A stretch of 64,000 nt of DNA from an uncultured Collinsella sp. (GCA_902493545.1 CABUQI010000001.1:1-64000), one strand, 5' to 3'. Positions 24,431 to 32,919 are shown, numbered from the stretch's first letter. Notes: a model not told the origin generated them from the sequence alone. Program-made: numbers and translations.

Positions 24431-24459
24431 CCTGCAACCCACTGATTACAAACCAGTTG
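24431..24459 (-). pseudogene. Partial duplicate of tRNA-Thr (anticodon to T-arm)
   Basis: CCTGCAACCCACTGATTACA and the following AACCAGTTG match the intact tRNA-Thr (24223-24251) at 28 of 29 positions. There is no acceptor stem or D-arm. Short tRNA segments of this kind often mark a past site-specific integration into the intact tRNA gene, but no integrase remains nearby. Confidence 0.7.
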
Positions 24460-24498
24460 GTTGGTCAATCGAGAAAGCAGCCCCCATTGAAGGTCTAC

Positions 24499-25176
24499 CT
24501 ACCTCCCGCGAAGGGCCTTGAGCTTAGCCAGGGCCTCGGGGCTCAGGCGGCTGCCCAGGGTCATCTTAATCTGCGGAGCTTCCTCTGCCTCGTGCACGTC
24601 GTTGTCGATCTGTTTGATCTCGTCCACCAACATGCGGCTCGAGATGCGCGTGACGCCCTTGCCCATGACGACGGCCTGGATCGTGCCGTCACTCGATACC
24701 ACGGAGCACGCGCGGCCTTCCTCGCGCGCCTCGATGCAGAGCTTCTGCACCACGGTATCGGCAGAGACGCCCGTCGGCGAAAACTCAATGCGCACGCCGC
24801 GGGCCGGCAGGTTGGGGCGCTCGCTGGAGATATTGCCCGCGCCGTCAAACACAATCACAGCCTCGTAGCGGCCCTGGGCAAACGCCGCCACGTCGTTGAT
24901 GAGCGCGGTGCGCGCCATATCGTGAACGTCGCTGGAATACGGATCATCGGAATGGTCGTACACGAGCTTTTCGTAGCGCGGCGTGCAATGGATCACGTTG
25001 TAACCGTCGACCACCAACAGCTCGGGCTTATTGGAGTGCACCGTCGAGACCGGATCGGCGATGGCCTGCGCAAACGCATTGCCGCCCACGCCATAGGTCG
25101 CGGCCGAAACAATCGGCTTGGCCGAGCCCTCGCCAAAGCGCTTGGCCTTGGACTTGGCGCGGTTCTTCTTGGACAT
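24499..25176 (-). CDS. NYN-domain ribonuclease, YacP/Rae1-like
   Basis: A 225-residue protein with a basic N-terminus (MSKKNRAKSKAKR) and a PIN-like NYN domain: LLVVDGYNVIH, AVIVFDGAG, VVSSDGTIQAVVMGKG. Conserved acidic residues for metal binding are visible in these motifs. B. subtilis YacP (Rae1) is a ribosome-associated mRNA endonuclease of about 170 residues, and here, as there, the gene follows rlmB. The longer N- and C-termini are lineage-specific. It is 3 bp from rlmB, so it is probably co-translated. Confidence 0.85.
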   Translation of the reverse strand: MSKKNRAKSKAKRFGEGSAKPIVSAATYGVGGNAFAQAIADPVSTVHSNKPELLVVDGYNVIHCTPRYEKLVYDHSDDPYSSDVHDMARTALINDVAAFAQGRYEAVIVFDGAGNISSERPNLPARGVRIEFSPTGVSADTVVQKLCIEAREEGRACSVVSSDGTIQAVVMGKGVTRISSRMLVDEIKQIDNDVHEAEEAPQIKMTLGSRLSPEALAKLKALRGR

Positions 25177-25179
25177 GCG

Positions 25180-26100
25180 CTACTCCTCCCCCATGAGCTC
25201 GCCGGCGTTGCGACGCAGCCACTCAAAGCACAGCGCCGTGGTCGCCTGGGCAACATTGAGGCTCTCGGTCATGCCGCGCTGGGGAAGCTTGGTCAAAAAG
25301 TCGCATTTCTCGAGCACCAGGCGCGAGATGCCGTCGCCCTCGGAGCCCATAACGAGCGCCACGCGGCCCTCGAAGGGAGCGTCCCAGCAGCTGCCCTCGG
25401 CGTGCTCGGAGGCGCCGCCCACCCAAAAGCCGGCGGCCTTGAGGTCATCGAGCGCACGGGCGATATTGGGAACCTGCGCGATGGGCAGGTGCATGACGGC
25501 GCCGGCAGAAGTCTTGTAGCTGCCGACGGTCACACCGGCGGCGCGCTTGTTGGCAATGATGACGCCCGCCGCGCCCACGACCTCGGCGGAGCGCACGATG
25601 GCGCCAAAGTTGCCGTCGTCGGTCACATGGTCGAGCACGACGACGAGCGCCGGACCGTCGCCCGCACGGTCGAGGATATCGGCAACATCAGCGTAAGGGA
25701 AGTTACCAACCTCGAGCGCAATGCCCTGGTGAGCGCCATGGCTCGACAGCGCATCGAGCTGCGCACGCGGCACATACTTAATGCGGACACCGGCGGCGTT
25801 GAGGTCGTCGACCAGGCGCGACAAGGCGGCATCGCGCTCCCCGCCCTCGGCAATGAGCGCGCACTTGACGGGAAAGCCGGTACGTAGCGCCTCGGCGGCA
25901 GCACGGCGGCCTTCGATAAACTCGCCCTTGGGGGCCTGAACGTTGTCGCGGTTGCGATCTCGCTGCGGACGCGCAGCCTGGGCTTGGGAGCGCTCGCGCT
26001 GGCCCTTGGAAGTGGCAGCGCGATTGTTGCGGCGAATCGGACGCGAGCCAGAAGCAGCCTGCTTGCCGCCACGAGGCGCACGCTTGCGATTGTCGGCCAT
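25180..26100 (-). CDS. rlmB: 23S rRNA (guanosine-2'-O)-methyltransferase RlmB, TrmH/SpoU family
   Basis: Methylates a guanosine of 23S rRNA using S-adenosylmethionine. The 306 residues have a disordered basic N-terminus (about 1-60, rich in Arg, Gln and Lys), a substrate-binding domain (FIEGRRAAAEALRTG), and the SPOUT knot domain with DHVTDDGNFGAIVRSAEVVG, VALVMGSEGDGISR and PQRGMTESLNVAQAT. Start chosen at ATG 26100, which follows AGGAGG. The gene order cysS-rlmB-yacP resembles Bacillus, where mrnC lies between cysS and rlmB; mrnC is absent here. Confidence 0.95.
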   Translation of the reverse strand: MADNRKRAPRGGKQAASGSRPIRRNNRAATSKGQRERSQAQAARPQRDRNRDNVQAPKGEFIEGRRAAAEALRTGFPVKCALIAEGGERDAALSRLVDDLNAAGVRIKYVPRAQLDALSSHGAHQGIALEVGNFPYADVADILDRAGDGPALVVVLDHVTDDGNFGAIVRSAEVVGAAGVIIANKRAAGVTVGSYKTSAGAVMHLPIAQVPNIARALDDLKAAGFWVGGASEHAEGSCWDAPFEGRVALVMGSEGDGISRLVLEKCDFLTKLPQRGMTESLNVAQATTALCFEWLRRNAGELMGEE

Positions 26101-26142
26101 AAGACGACCTCCTAAATACAACTATCAAACGAAACAAATAGA

Positions 26143-26246
26143 CCGACCGCCCGAGGTGCGGCAGATTGCCTTGAAAGAGGAGGGCATAGACCTTGAGGTC
26201 ATGCCCGACGATTGAAAGGCAAGGTGCCGTGGCTCGGGCGGTCGGG
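26143..26246. other. Large branched inverted repeat between cysS and rlmB
   Basis: The outer arms CCGACCGCCCGAG (26143-26155) and CTCGGGCGGTCGG (26233-26245) pair perfectly. Further pairing continues inward (TGCGGCA with GTGCCG, ATTGCCTT with AAGGCAA). An inner hairpin, GGGCATAGACCT / AGGTCATGCCC (26182-26206), forms a branch. The whole fits a folded RNA of about 104 nt in the cysS-rlmB intergenic transcript. Function unknown; it could be a processing signal. Confidence 0.6.
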
Positions 26247-26267
26247 TGCTTGGGAAACCCGCGGGGA

Positions 26268-27734
26268 TTAGAGAGATTTGATACGGGTGCCGGCGGCAGT
26301 ATCTTCGATCGTCAGGCCCAGGTCCTTGAGCTGGTCGCGGATGGCGTCGGCCAGACCCCAGTTCTTGGCGGCGCGGGCCTCGGCGCGGGCCTCGAGAATC
26401 TTGGCAGCGGCCTCGTCCACGTCGTCACCCGTGTAGGCAACCAAACCGGCGGCAACGCCCAGCAGGCCCAGCGGCAACTCGACCTTGGGCTCGGGGAGCT
26501 CAACGCCAAGCATATCGAGCAGCTCGGCCAGCGTGTCGGCGGCGGCAAGCGCGGCGGCCTTGTCGGCAGCGTCGCCCGCCTGCTCCAGGTACTGGTTGCA
26601 CTCGGTCACAAAGCCAAAGACGGCACCCATGGCACCAGCGGTGTTAAAGTCGTCGTCCATGCACTCCTTAAAGGCAGCACGAGTTTCGGCGGCCTTGGCG
26701 GCAAACGCCTCGGCGGCAGCCGCATCGGCATCGGCCGTCGCATGGTTCGCGGCCCAGCGCAGGTTCTCGACCGTACCGGCGATACGCGTGAGCGAGTTCT
26801 CGGCACCCTCCAGGCGCTCCCAAGAAAAGTCGAGCGGCGAGCGATAGCTCGTCTGCAGCATCAGCAGGCGCAGGGCGGCAGCGGAGTGCTGTTCGAGGAC
26901 CTCGGCCAGCGTAAAGAAGTTGCCGAGTGACTTGGACATCTTCTCGCCGTCAACCAGCAGCATGCCCGTGTGCATCCAGGTGTTGGAGAAGCCCTGGTGC
27001 CAGGCGCAGGTGGCCTGGGCGCACTCGTTCTCGTGATGCGGGAAAGCAAGGTCGGAGCCACCGCCGTGGATATCGATCGGGGTACCCAGGTAGCGATGCA
27101 CCATGGCGGCGCACTCGGTGTGCCAACCGGGACGGCCCTCGCCCCAGGGGCTCGGCCAGCTGGGCTCGCCGGGCTTGGCGGCCTTCCACAGGGCAAAGTC
27201 GAGCGGGTCGTTCTTGTCCTCGTTCTCCTCGATGCGCGCACCAACCATAAGGTCGTCGATGTTGCGGCCCGAGACCTGACCATAGTTGGGATCGCTGCGC
27301 ACGGCAAAGTACACATCGCCGTTATCGGCTGCGTAAGCGTGGCCCTGCTCGATAAGCGTCTTGATCATGGCGATCATGGGGCCGATCTCCTTGGTGGCGC
27401 GGGGGCGCACATCGGGGTCGAGCACGTTGGCGGCGCGCATGACGCCGATGAACTTGTCGGAGAACTCCGTCGCGACCTCGGCAGCCGTACGGCCCTGCTC
27501 GTTGGCGCGTTTGATGATCTTGTCGTCGACATCGGTGAGGTTCTGGGCGAACGTGACCTCGTAGCCGCTCGCGATGAGCCAGCGTCGAATCACATCGAAG
27601 CTGATGAACGTGCGGGCATTGCCGATGTGGATGTTGTCGTAGACCGTGGGGCCGCACACGTACATGCGGACCTTGCCGGACTCGATGGGCTGGAACTCTT
27701 CCTTTTTATGGGTAGCGCTGTTGTAGATACGCAT
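26268..27734 (-). CDS. cysS: Cysteinyl-tRNA synthetase
   Basis: Charges tRNA-Cys. The 488 residues hold the class I catalytic core with YVCGPTVYDNIHIGNART (HIGH-type motif) and KMSKSLGNF, zinc-ligand residues in the CGPTVYD and HTECAAM segments, then a DALR-type helical domain and an Ala-rich C-terminal helical region. It lies 3 bp downstream of ispF, probably in one operon with disA, ispD and ispF. Start ATG at 27734 follows AAGGAG. Confidence 0.98.
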   Translation of the reverse strand: MRIYNSATHKKEEFQPIESGKVRMYVCGPTVYDNIHIGNARTFISFDVIRRWLIASGYEVTFAQNLTDVDDKIIKRANEQGRTAAEVATEFSDKFIGVMRAANVLDPDVRPRATKEIGPMIAMIKTLIEQGHAYAADNGDVYFAVRSDPNYGQVSGRNIDDLMVGARIEENEDKNDPLDFALWKAAKPGEPSWPSPWGEGRPGWHTECAAMVHRYLGTPIDIHGGGSDLAFPHHENECAQATCAWHQGFSNTWMHTGMLLVDGEKMSKSLGNFFTLAEVLEQHSAAALRLLMLQTSYRSPLDFSWERLEGAENSLTRIAGTVENLRWAANHATADADAAAAEAFAAKAAETRAAFKECMDDDFNTAGAMGAVFGFVTECNQYLEQAGDAADKAAALAAADTLAELLDMLGVELPEPKVELPLGLLGVAAGLVAYTGDDVDEAAAKILEARAEARAAKNWGLADAIRDQLKDLGLTIEDTAAGTRIKSL

Positions 27735-27737
27735 TCG

Positions 27738-28232
27738 TTACTCCTTAACGGTTTTCTGTAGCAGGCAGACGGCCCAGGCGCCGATTCCCTCGCCCTGGCC
27801 TTCCCAACCGAGCTTTTCGGTCGTGGTAGCGGCGAGGCCCACATTTTCGACGTCAACGCCCAGGGCATGGGCAAGGTTGGCGCGCATGGCATCGCGGTGC
27901 GGGGTGATCTTGGGTTGCTGACAGGCAATGGTGCAATCGGCATCGACAAACTCAAAGCCCAGCTCGCGCGCATAGTCCATCACGCGAGCAAGCAGCACCA
28001 TCGAATCGGCACCCTCGTAGGCGGGATCGGTGTCGGGGAATAGCTTGCCGATGTCTCCCCCGCGGCAGGCGCCCAGAATGGCGTCGGCCAAGGCGTGCGC
28101 GAGCACATCGGCATCCGAGTGGCCCAGCAGGCCGCGCTCGTAGGGAATGTCGACCCCGCCGATGATACATCGACGCCCCTCCACCAGACGGTGAACGTCG
28201 TAGCCATGGCCAATGCGCAGGTTACTGAACAT
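27738..28232 (-). CDS. ispF: 2-C-methyl-D-erythritol 2,4-cyclodiphosphate synthase
   Basis: Fifth step of the MEP isoprenoid pathway: cyclises CDP-methylerythritol phosphate and releases CMP. The 164 residues show RIGHGYDVHRLV with the metal ligands D12 and H14, GHSDADVLAHALADAILGA, and the C-terminal ATTTEKLGWEGQGEGI. Its start overlaps the end of ispD by 11 bp. IspD and IspF are fused in some bacteria; here they are separate but overlapping. Confidence 0.97.
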   Translation of the reverse strand: MFSNLRIGHGYDVHRLVEGRRCIIGGVDIPYERGLLGHSDADVLAHALADAILGACRGGDIGKLFPDTDPAYEGADSMVLLARVMDYARELGFEFVDADCTIACQQPKITPHRDAMRANLAHALGVDVENVGLAATTTEKLGWEGQGEGIGAWAVCLLQKTVKE

Positions 28233-28950
28233 GGGGAAGGTCCTCTCCCTCGGCCATACGACCGAGCAGAATCGCGGTTACGGGACGCAGATCCTCGGGC
28301 ACCGTCACCTTAAGGTTATCGCGCGGGCTCTGGACACAGCGGACGCGCCCGCCCATGCGCTCGACCAGCGATGAATCGTCGGTACCGATAAAGCCCTCGG
28401 CGATAGCAGCGGCGTGAGCGCGCTTCATGGCGTCGACGCTAAAGATCTGCGGCGTCTGAGCGGCCCAATAGAGCTCGCGCGGCGGCGTCTCGACGATATT
28501 ATCGCCGTCGACGATCTTGAGCGTGTCGATCGCGGGCTGACCGCACACGACACCGTCGAGGGCGCGGTCGCTCACGAGCACGTCGATAGCGTGGTCGATG
28601 GCCTCGGTCGTAATGAGCGGACGAGCGCCATCGTGGATGGCGACATATTCGAAACCCGCCGGAACCGCATGCACGCCGGCACGGGTGGACTCCTGACGGG
28701 TATCGCCGGCATCGGCAAAGCTGATGGGCGTGTCATAGTCAAACGGGTCGATGGCAAGGCGGCGCATCTCGGCACGGCGCTCGGCAGGACACACCACCAC
28801 GATGTGGCCGACCTTGTCGCTCCGGTCGAACGCGCGGATGGACCAGCTCATAAGCGGACGGCCCGCCACGTTAACGAGCTGCTTGCCGCCGGGATTTCCA
28901 AAGCGCTGACCGCTGCCGCCGGCAACGACCACGGCGCATACGGGCGCCAT
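28222..28950 (-). CDS. ispD: 2-C-methyl-D-erythritol 4-phosphate cytidylyltransferase
   Basis: Third step of the MEP pathway: transfers CMP to methylerythritol phosphate. The 242 residues have the nucleotide-binding N-terminus VVVAGGSGQRFGNPGGKQ (7-24), the segment IHDGARPLIT, and the C-terminal LKVTVPEDL. Its start codon shares one base with the disA stop (TAATG), so translation is coupled. The ispE gene is at 48.8 kb, so the pathway is split between two clusters in this window. Confidence 0.97.
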   Translation of the reverse strand: MAPVCAVVVAGGSGQRFGNPGGKQLVNVAGRPLMSWSIRAFDRSDKVGHIVVVCPAERRAEMRRLAIDPFDYDTPISFADAGDTRQESTRAGVHAVPAGFEYVAIHDGARPLITTEAIDHAIDVLVSDRALDGVVCGQPAIDTLKIVDGDNIVETPPRELYWAAQTPQIFSVDAMKRAHAAAIAEGFIGTDDSSLVERMGGRVRCVQSPRDNLKVTVPEDLRPVTAILLGRMAEGEDLPHVQ

Positions 28951-30017
28951 TATGCGTTCCCCTGTTTGGTGCCCTTCATGCGGTACAGCGAGTCCGCAAG
29001 AATGGCAGGGTTGTTGACGCCAAAGTCGCCCAGGCGCTCCGGATCCTCGCTAATGTCGTCCATGAGCTCCTGCAGCGAGCCGTACTCGTCGACGATCTTC
29101 TCGGCCACGCCGTCGCGCACGACGGACACACGCGAAAGCGTGCGCAGGCCTAGCGGCGTCATGACGGAGTCCTCGTCCAGGTCGTCATAGCCCAGAACTG
29201 CCGCCACGTGTTGCGGGTCGGACAGGTCCTTAGGCGTCATGCGAGCGAGCTCTGCACGAATCTTCTCGGCATTAGCCTCGGAAGAATCACTTGCGTAGTC
29301 GCGGATCATCAGGTCGTATTCGGTATCCATGCTGGAACCGGCGAGCTGCTCGAGCTGCATCTGCACGAGCTTGCCCTGGTTGCCCAGCTTGACGATGCAA
29401 TCCTTAAGCTCGGTCTTTGCCTGCTGCATGATCTCGAAGCTCGAGAAAATACCGGTAATGTCGGCGAGCGTAACGTAGTCGTCGAGCTCGAGGGCCGTCA
29501 GACGCAGCAGGGAGCGATCGAGCGACTGACGAGTAGTCTGAAGCGTGGCGACGAGCTGGTTGACCGAGCTCATGATGGTGGTGACGGGCTGGATCTCGTA
29601 GCTCTTGCCGTGAACGTACACGTTAACGACAGCACGACGGGCCGAGACCGAGATCACGATGGCATCGGTAAGCACCGACATGCGAGCGGCGGTGCGGTGA
29701 CGCATGCCCGTCTCGCTCGTGGCGAGCGAGGGGTCGGGATTGAGGTGGAAGTTGGCGCGCAGGATCTGGGTGAGGTCGCCGTCGATGACGATGGCACCGT
29801 CCATCTTGGAGAGCTCGAACAGACGGTTCGAGGTGAACGAAATGTTGAGCGGGAAGCCGTCGTTACCGGCAGCGAGCACGTTTTCGGTGTCGCCGACGCA
29901 GATAAGGGCGCCCAGGTGACCGGCGATGATCATGTCGAGGGCGGTGCGGATCGGCTGACCAGGTGCCGTCAGGCGGATTGCCTGTTCCATACGCTTTTGC
30001 AGCTCGTTCTTATCCAA
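28950..30017 (-). CDS. disA: DNA integrity scanning diadenylate cyclase DisA
   Basis: Makes cyclic di-AMP from two ATP and scans DNA for branched structures. The 355 residues carry the DAC domain with KMDGAIVIDGD (DGA at 73-75) and GMRHRTAARMS (RHR at 106-108), a helical linker, and a C-terminal helix-hairpin-helix region (PLGLRTLSRVSVV). It probably starts at TTG 30017 behind GGGAG; no in-frame ATG fits better. radA, its usual neighbour in Bacillus, is absent. c-di-AMP hydrolases or receptors are not seen in the window. Confidence 0.96.
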   Translation of the reverse strand: MDKNELQKRMEQAIRLTAPGQPIRTALDMIIAGHLGALICVGDTENVLAAGNDGFPLNISFTSNRLFELSKMDGAIVIDGDLTQILRANFHLNPDPSLATSETGMRHRTAARMSVLTDAIVISVSARRAVVNVYVHGKSYEIQPVTTIMSSVNQLVATLQTTRQSLDRSLLRLTALELDDYVTLADITGIFSSFEIMQQAKTELKDCIVKLGNQGKLVQMQLEQLAGSSMDTEYDLMIRDYASDSSEANAEKIRAELARMTPKDLSDPQHVAAVLGYDDLDEDSVMTPLGLRTLSRVSVVRDGVAEKIVDEYGSLQELMDDISEDPERLGDFGVNNPAILADSLYRMKGTKQGNA

Positions 30018-30176
30018 GGCATCGCTCCCATCGTATACGCTCCATAAACGCTAAATAGTTTCTCACGGTTTGTCCCTGCGGCGCTTGCGAAATCCGATGC
30101 TTACAGAATGAGCGAACACAGCTGAGAGCCCAACCCAAATCAGCTGTTCATGTGGTAGCATCGGGATTCGCATAAA

Positions 30177-30310
30177 TGAGGGAGTAGTCGCGTGATCGGG
30201 TTCGCCTCCGGTGGCGCGGCAAGTCAACACACTGGCCGATGCGGCCTGGCTTGCCTTAATGAACGAGACTCGTGGCTGTGCGCGCAACGCGTACGCCACG
30301 GGTCTTTTTT
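30177..30310 (+). ncRNA. yybP-ykoY manganese riboswitch upstream of mntP
   Basis: The leader starts with GGGAGTAG (30180-30187), continues with a paired arm (GGGTTCGCCTCCGGTGGC) and a second arm (CACACTGGCC...), and ends with AACGAGACTCGTGGC, as in the yybP-ykoY class. The last arm overlaps an intrinsic terminator: GACTCGTGGC pairs with GCCACGGGTC and is followed by TTTTTT (to 30310). By analogy, Mn2+ binding would stop the terminator forming and turn on mntP. Assigned by eye; a covariance search would settle it. Confidence 0.85.
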
Positions 30311-30363
30311 GTTCCTCCCCCAAGAGGTACACGCGGGCTCGCCCGCAGAGAGGGAGCCAGACT

Positions 30364-30942
30364 ATGGGACTCGCAGAGCTCGTGCTGCTCGCCGTTGGCC
30401 TTTCGATGGACGCCTTTGCCGTTTCCATCTGCAAGGGCCTTGGCATGAAGAAAATCAACCTTAAAGTCGCCGTAGTGCTCGGCCTGTTCTTTGGCGGCTT
30501 TCAGGCCGGCATGCCCGAAATAGGATGGGCGCTCGGCAGTCAATTCATGGGCATCATCGGACCCATCGACCATTGGATCGCCTTTATCCTGCTCGCCTTC
30601 ATCGGCGGCAAAATGCTGTGGGAAGCCTTTACCGAGGACGAGGATGAAGGCGACGACAAGGATGCCGAAAAAATCGACCTGGGCGAGTACCTGATCCTCG
30701 CCATCGCCACCTCAATCGACGCCCTAGCCGTGGGCATCTCGTTTGCGGCGCTCTCGGTTGACATCGTTCCCGCTGTATCGCTTATCGGCATCACAACGTT
30801 TATCTTCTCCGTCGCCGGCGTAGCGATCGGCCACACCTTTGGCGCGCGCTACGAAAAGCCTGCCACCATCGTGGGTGGCGTCGTGCTCATCCTCATCGGG
30901 CTTAAGATCTTGCTTGAGCATCTGGGGATTTTGGCGCTGTAA
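30364..30942 (+). CDS. mntP: Manganese efflux pump MntP
   Basis: Exports excess Mn2+. The 192 residues have six membrane helices with the paired motifs GLSMDAFAVSICKG and ATSIDALAVGISFA, where Asp residues in helices 1 and 4 are essential in E. coli MntP, and an acidic cytoplasmic loop (EDEDEGDDKDAEK). Start chosen at ATG 30364 behind AGAGAGGGAG. The longer frame from 30211 runs through the riboswitch. Regulation by the Mn riboswitch upstream supports the assignment strongly. Confidence 0.96.
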   Translation: MGLAELVLLAVGLSMDAFAVSICKGLGMKKINLKVAVVLGLFFGGFQAGMPEIGWALGSQFMGIIGPIDHWIAFILLAFIGGKMLWEAFTEDEDEGDDKDAEKIDLGEYLILAIATSIDALAVGISFAALSVDIVPAVSLIGITTFIFSVAGVAIGHTFGARYEKPATIVGGVVLILIGLKILLEHLGILAL

Positions 30943-31012
30943 CGCCAAACACAATCGCTCAAAACTCAACGCCGCACAAGGCCTCATGCAGAGTTTTGCA
31001 TAATGCCTTTTC

Positions 31013-31055
31013 GTGCAGACTTTTGCATGTCATACTGATATGCAAAAGTCTGCAC
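31013..31055. promoter_or_regulatory. Perfect 16-bp inverted repeat, HipB operator candidate
   Basis: GTGCAGACTTTTGCAT (31013-31028) and ATGCAAAAGTCTGCAC (31040-31055) are perfect complements 11 bp apart, ending 15 bp before the hipB start. A related site, ATGCAGAGTTTTGCAT, is at 30986-31001. Placement fits autorepression by the HipB-HipA complex. Confidence 0.8.
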
Positions 31056-31069
31056 GTTAGGAGATCGCC

Positions 31070-31540
31070 GTGGATACCCTTCCCATCACCACACCGCGCC
31101 AAGCTGGCATCTATGTGCGCCAGGCACGCGAGGCTCAGGGCCTCACCCGTGCCGCCCTCGCTAAAAAAGCCGGTGTTTCGGAGCGCCTGCTCGCATCGCT
31201 CGAACTAGGAGACGCCACCGGCATTCGACTCGACAAGCTGCTGACGATTTTCAATGCTCTTGGACTGGCACTCGCCGCTCAAGGGGATATCGGCGAAGCG
31301 AAAAACGAGCGACCAGTCGACGCCCCGCATGCCAATCCGCTGCCTCGCAGCATCCCCAGGCGCCATCACACTCAACGTCCTCATCATCGCAACCGTCGTA
31401 GTACCCCCATTCCGGCTCTTGCAGATGTCCCCTTTACATCCGCACTCTACGACGAGGTCTTCGCCGATTTCGCCATGTCCAATCTCGGAGTCTCGATTGC
31501 CGCAAACGTATCTAACCAAACCAAGCCCGAAGGGAAATAG
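31070..31540 (+). CDS. hipB: HipB-like antitoxin, HTH regulator
   Basis: A 156-residue antitoxin. The N-terminal Xre/HTH_3 domain (about 10-70) shows AGIYVRQAREAQGLTRAALA and KKAGVSERLLASLELGD. The rest, with an Arg/His/Pro-rich stretch (about 95-115), is longer than the 88-residue E. coli HipB, whose short C-terminal tail is unstructured. It starts with GTG at 31070 behind TAGGAG and lies 3 bp upstream of hipA. It should bind the palindromes at 30986-31055 and neutralise HipA. Confidence 0.88.
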   Translation: MDTLPITTPRQAGIYVRQAREAQGLTRAALAKKAGVSERLLASLELGDATGIRLDKLLTIFNALGLALAAQGDIGEAKNERPVDAPHANPLPRSIPRRHHTQRPHHRNRRSTPIPALADVPFTSALYDEVFADFAMSNLGVSIAANVSNQTKPEGK

Positions 31541-31543
31541 CCA

Positions 31544-32848
31544 ATGGCCAGAACATCACTTCGGACCATTATTTGCGGCGTACCTGCGGGAACGCTCACG
31601 CAAGATGAGAACGGTCTTATCAGCTTTACCTACGATCATGACTATGACGGGCCAGCCCTATCGACCAACATACCCGTATCGAATCGCACATACGGACAAC
31701 AGGTCATGAATCCGTACCTGTTTGGCCTCCTACCCGACAGCGAGGACCAACGAAAAGCGATTGCCACCGAATTCGACGTTAGGCCCAACAATCCCGTTGC
31801 GTTGCTCAGCCATATCGGACTCGACTGTCCGGGCGGAGTGCAGTTTTGTGCCGAAGAAGAGGCCGACGCCGTCCTGCATCGCGCTGGCGAATATCGCCCT
31901 ATAGACGACCACGAAATTGCTCTCCGCCTCAAGTCGATCAGAGATAACCGCGATGCATCGTGGATGGGTCTAGATGAAAGTTGGTCAATCGGAGGCAATC
32001 AGGGCAAGTTCGCGCTCGCGTTCATAAACGGCCGCTGGTGCGAATGCATGGGCTCCTCGCCCACGACGCATATTTTCAAAAATGGCGTTATCGGATTTAA
32101 ACTCGAGGCTCTGAATGAGTTTGTCTGCATGAAAAGCGCCCAGCGCGCCGGTATCGCAACGGCAAACGTCGAATATCGTATGTTTGAGGACGAACCCGCC
32201 CTCATTGTTGAGCGCTATGACCGCGTGAAAGTCGAAGACGGAACGATCAGACGCCTACATCAAGAAGACCTCTGTCAGGCACTTGGGGTGATGCCCGCCC
32301 AAAAGTACACGGCAGACGGCGGCCCGACCACCCGCGATATTCAAGAGCTCCTCGTAAATACGAGCCACCATCAACTTAACCTGTATCTGTTTACGCAGAT
32401 ACTGTTCTTCAACGCCATTATCGGCGCACCGGATGCGCATGCGAAAAACTATTCCCTGCTCCTTGGAAACGACGGCGCAGCCATGATGGCTCGAATGTAC
32501 GATGTCGCTTCGGGCTTGGCGTACGAGCGCATGCGCCGCCGGGCGCACCTTGCCATGAGCGTTGGCGGCGAAAATCGTGTGGGGCGCATCGGTCCAGGCG
32601 CCATCCACCGATACCACGGTATGGACGACCCCGCACTGGAGGCGGCACTCACCGATGCCGGGCTATCTGAGAAGTTTTGCTTTGCGACCATGACGGACCT
32701 CGCCTACGAGGTGCCCGTTTGCATGGAAGAGGTCATGGACGAATACGCCGACCTGCCCGGCATGGCGGACCTGCGCGAACATATGCTCGGCCCCGTCCGC
32801 GAAAACTGCCAGCGCACCATCGACCTCATCAAGGCGGATATGGGCTAG
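31544..32848 (+). CDS. hipA: HipA-like serine/threonine kinase toxin
   Basis: A 434-residue kinase toxin; E. coli HipA phosphorylates GltX and induces persistence. Visible features: the N-terminal couple_hipA domain (LFGLLPDSEDQRKAIA), the phosphate-binding loop region SIGGNQGKFAL (148-158), hinge VERYDR (222-227), catalytic loop DAHAKN (297-302) and the metal-binding YDVASG (D320). All catalytic residues appear intact, so it is probably active. The GC content is a little lower than neighbouring core genes. Target specificity is unknown. A strong terminator follows. Confidence 0.93.
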   Translation: MARTSLRTIICGVPAGTLTQDENGLISFTYDHDYDGPALSTNIPVSNRTYGQQVMNPYLFGLLPDSEDQRKAIATEFDVRPNNPVALLSHIGLDCPGGVQFCAEEEADAVLHRAGEYRPIDDHEIALRLKSIRDNRDASWMGLDESWSIGGNQGKFALAFINGRWCECMGSSPTTHIFKNGVIGFKLEALNEFVCMKSAQRAGIATANVEYRMFEDEPALIVERYDRVKVEDGTIRRLHQEDLCQALGVMPAQKYTADGGPTTRDIQELLVNTSHHQLNLYLFTQILFFNAIIGAPDAHAKNYSLLLGNDGAAMMARMYDVASGLAYERMRRRAHLAMSVGGENRVGRIGPGAIHRYHGMDDPALEAALTDAGLSEKFCFATMTDLAYEVPVCMEEVMDEYADLPGMADLREHMLGPVRENCQRTIDLIKADMG

Positions 32849-32878
32849 GTGGCCGCAATTTCCCATTTCTTAAAAGAA

Positions 32879-32919
32879 GAGAGGGGGCACCCATCGCAAA
32901 AGCTCGGGTGCCCCCTCTC
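32879..32919. terminator. Terminator between hipA and pepD
   Basis: A perfect 14-bp stem GAGAGGGGGCACCC / GGGTGCCCCCTCTC with a 13-nt loop, placed between convergent genes. No U tract to the right, but AAAAGAA precedes it, so the leftward pepD transcript gets TTCTTTT after the hairpin. Confidence 0.8.
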
